Positions 60,558-64,000 of a stretch of 64,000 bases of DNA are shown here, piece by piece. The position numbers and the translations under genes are program-made. Each line of letters opens with the position of its first letter. Within the stretch, counting starts at the first letter, position 1. Below the pieces are notes generated by a model. The model ran no database searches, was not told the origin of the DNA, and saw only the letters and a list, made by a program, of their open reading frames with translations. The stretch covers positions 186,001 to 250,000 of the forward strand of contig NZ_LNQB01000102.1 in the NCBI RefSeq assembly GCF_001651875.1. Direction: 5' to 3'. Origin of the DNA: Sinorhizobium saheli. Lineage in GTDB: Bacteria > Pseudomonadota > Alphaproteobacteria > Rhizobiales > Rhizobiaceae.

Positions 60558-62237
60558 TCACCGCGCCTTGAATTTTTCCTTCAGCCGCACGACATCCCGG
60601 GCCGTCACCCCGGGCGGATCGACGACCGCCATCCATGCGTCGATATAGTGCTCCGGTGCGTAGACATGGCCGTAGCCGATCGGCGAGGTCGTCGCCAGCG
60701 CCATGTCCGCAAGCAGTTGCAGGCCCGTGACGACCGGGAACCAGCGGAAAGCCGGTGAGACGTCCGGCCCGCGCGGCGCCTTCATCCAGTCCGGCTCACG
60801 GTAGAAGGCACGCGGATCAAAGAAGGTCACCGGGTCGCTCGCATATTGCAGATAAACGATCCGCATCGCCCCCCAGCGGGCACCCGGGATATCGAGTGCA
60901 TTCATCTGGTTGGTGAAGCGGATGACGGAACTGTCGCGATAGCGCGGCAGCCATGCGGGCGAACCGGGCACCCGGTCGGCCGTAATCGAACGCCAAAGTC
61001 CGCTCTGGAACGGCGGCCCGCTCCAGAGCGCCCCCTGGAAGGGATCGCTGATGACATCGAAGGGATCGACCGAACCTTGCGAATTCATCGCGCCGAGGCT
61101 CAGTCCATGCAGATAGAGCTTCGGACGCCGGTCCCTCGGCAGCGTCGTCCAGTATCGATAAACCTCGTCGAAGAGCGCGTTCGCCGCGTCGGCACCGTAG
61201 CCCGGTTCGACGAGCAGCGACAACCAGCTCGTGAGATAGGAATACTGCACCGCGACGCTCGCCACGTCGCCCTTGAGCAGATATTCGAGCGTGTCGAGCG
61301 CCGCCGGATCGATCCACCCGGTTCCGGTCGGCACGACGACGATGAGCGCGTTCCGCTCGAAGCCGCCGGCGCGTTTCAATTCCTCGAGCGCGAGCTTAGC
61401 CCTTTCCCGTGCGGTCTCGGCCGAGTTCAGGCCGACATAGACCCGCACGGGGTCGGGTGCCGTGCCGCCGAAAAAGGCGCCGATCTCGGCGCCCGTCGGC
61501 CCCGAGGCGATAAACTGCCGTCCCTGCCGCCCGAGCTCGTCCCAGCGCACGAGCGAGGCCTCGCTGCCGGTTTTAGCGGGATCGGCGGGCGGCGCGATTT
61601 CAGGGTCGACAAGCGCATCGAGTTGCTGGAAGGAACTGTCTGCCGCACGAAGCGCCAACTTGAAGATGACGCCGTTCGCAACGGACCAGAAAAGCGCAAG
61701 GGCCATCAGCCCTCCAAGCGCGTTGGCGATCGGTCGGGTCAGGACATATTGCAGCCATCGAGAAAAAACGCGGAACGTCAACCGGAAAAGCCGCGCCAGG
61801 AAGACGATCGCGACGAAGAGCAGGGCTGCGATGAGGCCGAGCATAAACGGCTCGGCGCTCTCGATCGGTTCAAGGCCCATGACGCGGCGCACGGTATTCT
61901 GCCAGCCCGCAGCCTGCCAGAGGAAGACGGCCGCGGCCGCCATGCAGACGATGGCCGCGGCGATCTTCAGCGTGCGCGCCCGCCGGGACGTCGGCTCCGG
62001 CAACTCGAAAAACGACCAGAGCCAGCGCAGGAACACGCCGATGGCGTAGCCGGCGGCCAGCGAGGCACCGGAGATCACCGCCTGCACCAGATGGGGACGT
62101 GGGATCAGGCTTGGCGTCAAGGAGACCGCGAAAAAGATCACGCCGACAAGCAACCCGCTCGTCGAAAAGGAGCGCAGGACGCTTGGCAGATGGAGCCGCG
62201 TCGGCCTCGACAGGTCCGTCTGTTGAAGGTGTTCCAT
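60558..62237 (-). CDS. Membrane protein with alpha/beta-hydrolase domain (Abhydrolase_9 family)
   Basis: The 559-residue protein has about five hydrophobic helices in its first ~200 residues (LLVGVIFFAVSLTPSLIP, AVISGASLAAGYAIGVFL, AAAIVCMAAAAVFLW, LGLIAALLFVAIVFLARL, ALGGLMALALFWSVANGVIF). A hydrolase-like domain follows, with RVYVGLNSAETARERAKLALEELKRAGGF, VVVPTGTGWIDP, nucleophile-like LHGLSLGAM, and ALWSGPPFQSGLW. This matches the PF10081/PF15420 pair. Family members are of unknown substrate; the active site probably faces the cytosol or periplasm next to the membrane. Single gene with a start at ATG 62237. Confidence 0.9.
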   Translation of the reverse strand: MEHLQQTDLSRPTRLHLPSVLRSFSTSGLLVGVIFFAVSLTPSLIPRPHLVQAVISGASLAAGYAIGVFLRWLWSFFELPEPTSRRARTLKIAAAIVCMAAAAVFLWQAAGWQNTVRRVMGLEPIESAEPFMLGLIAALLFVAIVFLARLFRLTFRVFSRWLQYVLTRPIANALGGLMALALFWSVANGVIFKLALRAADSSFQQLDALVDPEIAPPADPAKTGSEASLVRWDELGRQGRQFIASGPTGAEIGAFFGGTAPDPVRVYVGLNSAETARERAKLALEELKRAGGFERNALIVVVPTGTGWIDPAALDTLEYLLKGDVASVAVQYSYLTSWLSLLVEPGYGADAANALFDEVYRYWTTLPRDRRPKLYLHGLSLGAMNSQGSVDPFDVISDPFQGALWSGPPFQSGLWRSITADRVPGSPAWLPRYRDSSVIRFTNQMNALDIPGARWGAMRIVYLQYASDPVTFFDPRAFYREPDWMKAPRGPDVSPAFRWFPVVTGLQLLADMALATTSPIGYGHVYAPEHYIDAWMAVVDPPGVTARDVVRLKEKFKAR

Positions 62238-62447
62238 CGCGGGCCTCCACTCTGCGGGCGTTGTCGCCTTGTCGCCCGAGGCGAGCGGCGCGTTGGCGGC
62301 AATGTCGCCTTCCGCTTCCGAACAGTCAATCGGCGCAACCCGAAGGTAAGTGACGGCCGCACACCTTTGCCCCTTAATGGCGACGCATTAGGGTCTGTTG
62401 ACAAAGTTTGTGCTAAGACCCCTAACTTGGGTTTAAGTGAGCACTTT

Positions 62448-62909
62448 ATGAAGACAGTCAGAGTTTATGGCCCGCCCGAGACGGCGCTCCCCTTCGACCT
62501 GCGAGATTTCCTGGAGCTCTTGGCTCCTCGCGCTCGGACCGCCTTGTGGACAGTGTCAGCGGTCGATGCAGGCTATCAGTGGTTCGATGCGACTGGTCCA
62601 GGTGGCGCCAATTTGGAGGCGATGGCTCAATCGGATAAGAGGGTAACTGGCCAACTTTTGACGGAGGCGGCTCGAGATACTCTTCAAGTTATATGGGGAG
62701 AGTTTACAGGTTCACTGCCTCAAGCCCCGGATCAAGACTGGGTTATCATACGCGCGATTGACAGCACGTTTTACGAAGTAACCACCAACGACGACGAAGT
62801 GCTCAGGCAGGTTGAAGCATCTTTTGGAGACGTTCGCTTTTGCGACAAAGTCTGGAAACCGTCGTCCGACGAGGCGGTTGTTGCCTCCACGCACGACAGT
62901 GACCGATAG
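62448..62909 (+). CDS. Orphan hypothetical protein with atypical composition
   Basis: The 153-residue protein begins MKTVRVYGPPETALPFDLRDFLELL and shows mixed alpha/beta character without signal or membrane segments. I do not recognise the family. It is less GC-rich than its neighbours (31 of 60 bases are G or C in 62641-62700, which I counted) and uses codons rare elsewhere here (TTG, ATA, TTT, ACT). The upstream region is AT-richer and carries TAGGGTCT (62389-62396) and AGACCCCTA (62416-62424) as an inverted pair. The features suggest recent gain, perhaps as an immunity-type or other accessory protein. The start lacks a strong ribosome site. Confidence 0.7.
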   Translation: MKTVRVYGPPETALPFDLRDFLELLAPRARTALWTVSAVDAGYQWFDATGPGGANLEAMAQSDKRVTGQLLTEAARDTLQVIWGEFTGSLPQAPDQDWVIIRAIDSTFYEVTTNDDEVLRQVEASFGDVRFCDKVWKPSSDEAVVASTHDSDR

Positions 62910-62947
62910 AAGGGTGCCGCGAGCCACAATCTTCTCACCGGCAAGCG

Positions 62948-63406
62948 CTAGATCCTCCGCTCCTTGATCGTATTCATCACGAAGCTCGTCTCGATCGAGG
63001 CGACGCATTTGAGCCGGGCGATCTTTTCCTTGATGAAGCGCTCGTACTGATCGAGCCCGGCGCTCATCACCTTCAAGACATAGTCGCGCGAGCCGGTGAC
63101 GAGATGGCATTCGAGTACCTCGTCCCATTGGCGGATCGCCTCCTCGAACATCACGATCTCGTCCTCGTGCTGGCGGCTCAGGCGCACCGTGGCGATCGCG
63201 GTCATCGTCCAGCCTTCGATCGCCGGATCAACCAGTGCCGTGTAGCCGCGGATGACCCCGGTCTCCTCCAGCCGGCGCAGGCGCCGGAGGCAGGGCGAAG
63301 GCGAGAGGCCGACGCGCTCGGCAAGCTCGTTATTGGTGATCCTCGCGTCGGCGAGCAGCTCTTTCAAAATGCGGCGATCGGTCTCGTCGGCAATTTTCTG
63401 CGCCAT
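62948..63406 (-). CDS. Lrp/AsnC-family transcriptional regulator
   Basis: The 152-residue protein has an N-terminal HTH (DETDRRILKELLADARITNNELAERVGLSPSPCLRRLRRLEETGVIRGYTALVD) and a C-terminal RAM ligand-binding domain (VLECHLVTGSRDYVLKVMSAGLDQYERFI). It is divergent from a PLP-dependent gamma-lyase/synthase gene. In other bacteria Lrp-type genes (MdeR) sit beside methionine gamma-lyase and sense amino acids, so control of the neighbour is likely. Confidence 0.94.
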   Translation of the reverse strand: MAQKIADETDRRILKELLADARITNNELAERVGLSPSPCLRRLRRLEETGVIRGYTALVDPAIEGWTMTAIATVRLSRQHEDEIVMFEEAIRQWDEVLECHLVTGSRDYVLKVMSAGLDQYERFIKEKIARLKCVASIETSFVMNTIKERRI

Positions 63407-63532
63407 ATCTTTTCAATTCCGCCAGATATTTGCGCTCCATCAAACCGAAGTGATCGCAAATAGCAAGGATCGGCCCAAGCGTTTGATATAATTTAGCCGG
63501 TAGTCGAGTCCGCCTGCGCCAAGGAGAAAACC

Positions 63533-64000
63533 ATGACCGCGCCGCACCCGTCCAAAACCCATATCGGCAACCACAAACTGCATCCGGAAACGCTGATGCT
63601 GAACTATGGTTACGATCCCGAGCTTTCGGAGGGCGCCGTCAAGCCGCCGGTTTTCCTCACCTCCACCTTCGTCTTCCACTCCGCCGAGGAAGGCCGCGAC
63701 TTCTTCGATTTCGTCTCCGGGCGGCGCGAGCCGCCGGCCGGTGTCGGCGCCGGTCTCGTCTATTCCCGCTTCAACCATCCGAACAGCGAGATCGTCGAAG
63801 ATCGGCTCGCCGTCTACGAGCGGGCCGAAGCGGGCGCGCTCTTTTCCTCCGGCATGGCGGCGATCGCCACCACGCTGCTCGCCTTCGTGCGTCCGGGCGA
63901 TGTCGTCCTGCATTCGCAGCCGCTCTATGGCGGCACCGAAACGCTGCTCGCCAAGACCTTTGCCAATCTCGGTGTTGCCGCCGTCGGCTTTGCTGACGGC
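63533..64000 (+). CDS. Cystathionine gamma-synthase/methionine gamma-lyase family enzyme, N-terminal part (runs past window end)
   Basis: The first 156 residues of a Cys/Met-metabolism PLP enzyme are visible. They carry [46 protein letters not shown] (the YSRxxNPT-like phosphate/PLP contact, with H in place of the usual residue) and [38 protein letters not shown]. The PLP-binding Lys lies beyond the window end. The start at ATG 63533 has AAGGAG 6-7 bases upstream. Whether it is a synthase or a methionine lyase cannot be told here; the adjacent Lrp regulator favours the catabolic role slightly. Confidence 0.92.
   Translation, partial: MTAPHPSKTHIGNHKLHPETLMLNYGYDPELSEGAVKPPVFLTSTFVFHSAEEGRDFFDFVSGRREPPAGVGAGLVYSRFNHPNSEIVEDRLAVYERAEAGALFSSGMAAIATTLLAFVRPGDVVLHSQPLYGGTETLLAKTFANLGVAAVGFADG

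Noticed and set aside
62389-62424. End of an insertion sequence before the orphan gene
   Set aside because: Only a short inverted pair is present. No transposase, target duplication or second end is visible in the window.

Overview
The window reads as chromosomal-type DNA from an alphaproteobacterium of the order Rhizobiales, most likely Sinorhizobium/Ensifer. The reasons are high GC, densely packed operons, a RIME1-like double palindrome (44897-45003), many rhizobial GC-rich mosaic repeats between genes, and gene families typical of the group (the L-carnitine dehydrogenase/thioesterase fusion, the ArsR-methyltransferase fusion next to metF, MttB-like proteins without pyrrolysine, 815-residue DMGDH-like enzymes). 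I saw no rRNA, tRNA, CRISPR array, phage or intact insertion sequence.

Layout. 1-16.1 kb is mixed housekeeping: a murein transglycosylase tail, a GNAT acetyltransferase, an EamA exporter, an unlisted 25-residue membrane microprotein (2775-2852), an ArsR-methyltransferase/metF operon behind a perfect 22-bp palindrome, the ABC-F factor ettA, a periplasmic RNase T2, a lipase-like hydrolase, a ThDP enzyme, a rhodanese-like protein, a DUF4432 mutarotase-like protein, an L,D-transpeptidase, a DadA/PuuB-like oxidase and an orphan ParA. 16.3-24.0 kb is a five-gene minus-strand run (N-formylglutamate amidohydrolase-like, APC permease, glutamine-synthetase-like ligase, aldehyde dehydrogenase, iron alcohol dehydrogenase) opposite an RpiR regulator. 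It looks like a gamma-glutamyl route for an amino alcohol. 24.1-28.1 kb is a four-gene ABC importer with a Pho-box-like site upstream.

28.2-36.3 kb is a carnitine/gamma-butyrobetaine region: a GlxA/CdhR-type regulator, the BKACE enzyme, the carnitine dehydrogenase-thioesterase fusion, an acyl-CoA dehydrogenase, an ADP-forming acyl-CoA synthetase and a CaiD-like crotonase. Together they could take gamma-butyrobetaine, crotonobetaine or carnitine to glycine betaine. 36.7-43.9 kb is an oligopeptide-type ABC importer with a Tat-exported binding protein and a CocE/NonD hydrolase. 45.1-51.7 kb is a LysR gene plus a YdcSTUV-like polyamine importer and a gamma-aminobutyraldehyde dehydrogenase. 52.8-60.4 kb is a LysR-controlled operon of two tandem 815-residue DMGDH-like oxidases and an MttB-like methyltransferase, which could continue betaine demethylation. 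The right end holds a membrane serine hydrolase, an AT-richer orphan gene, an Lrp regulator and the start of a PLP-dependent gamma-lyase/synthase.

Overall, much of the right-hand 48 kb is devoted to taking up and breaking down amines: amino alcohols, carnitine-type betaines, polyamines and N-methylated glycines. Each block has its own regulator. Substrates are inferred from family membership and gene order, not proven by the sequence.
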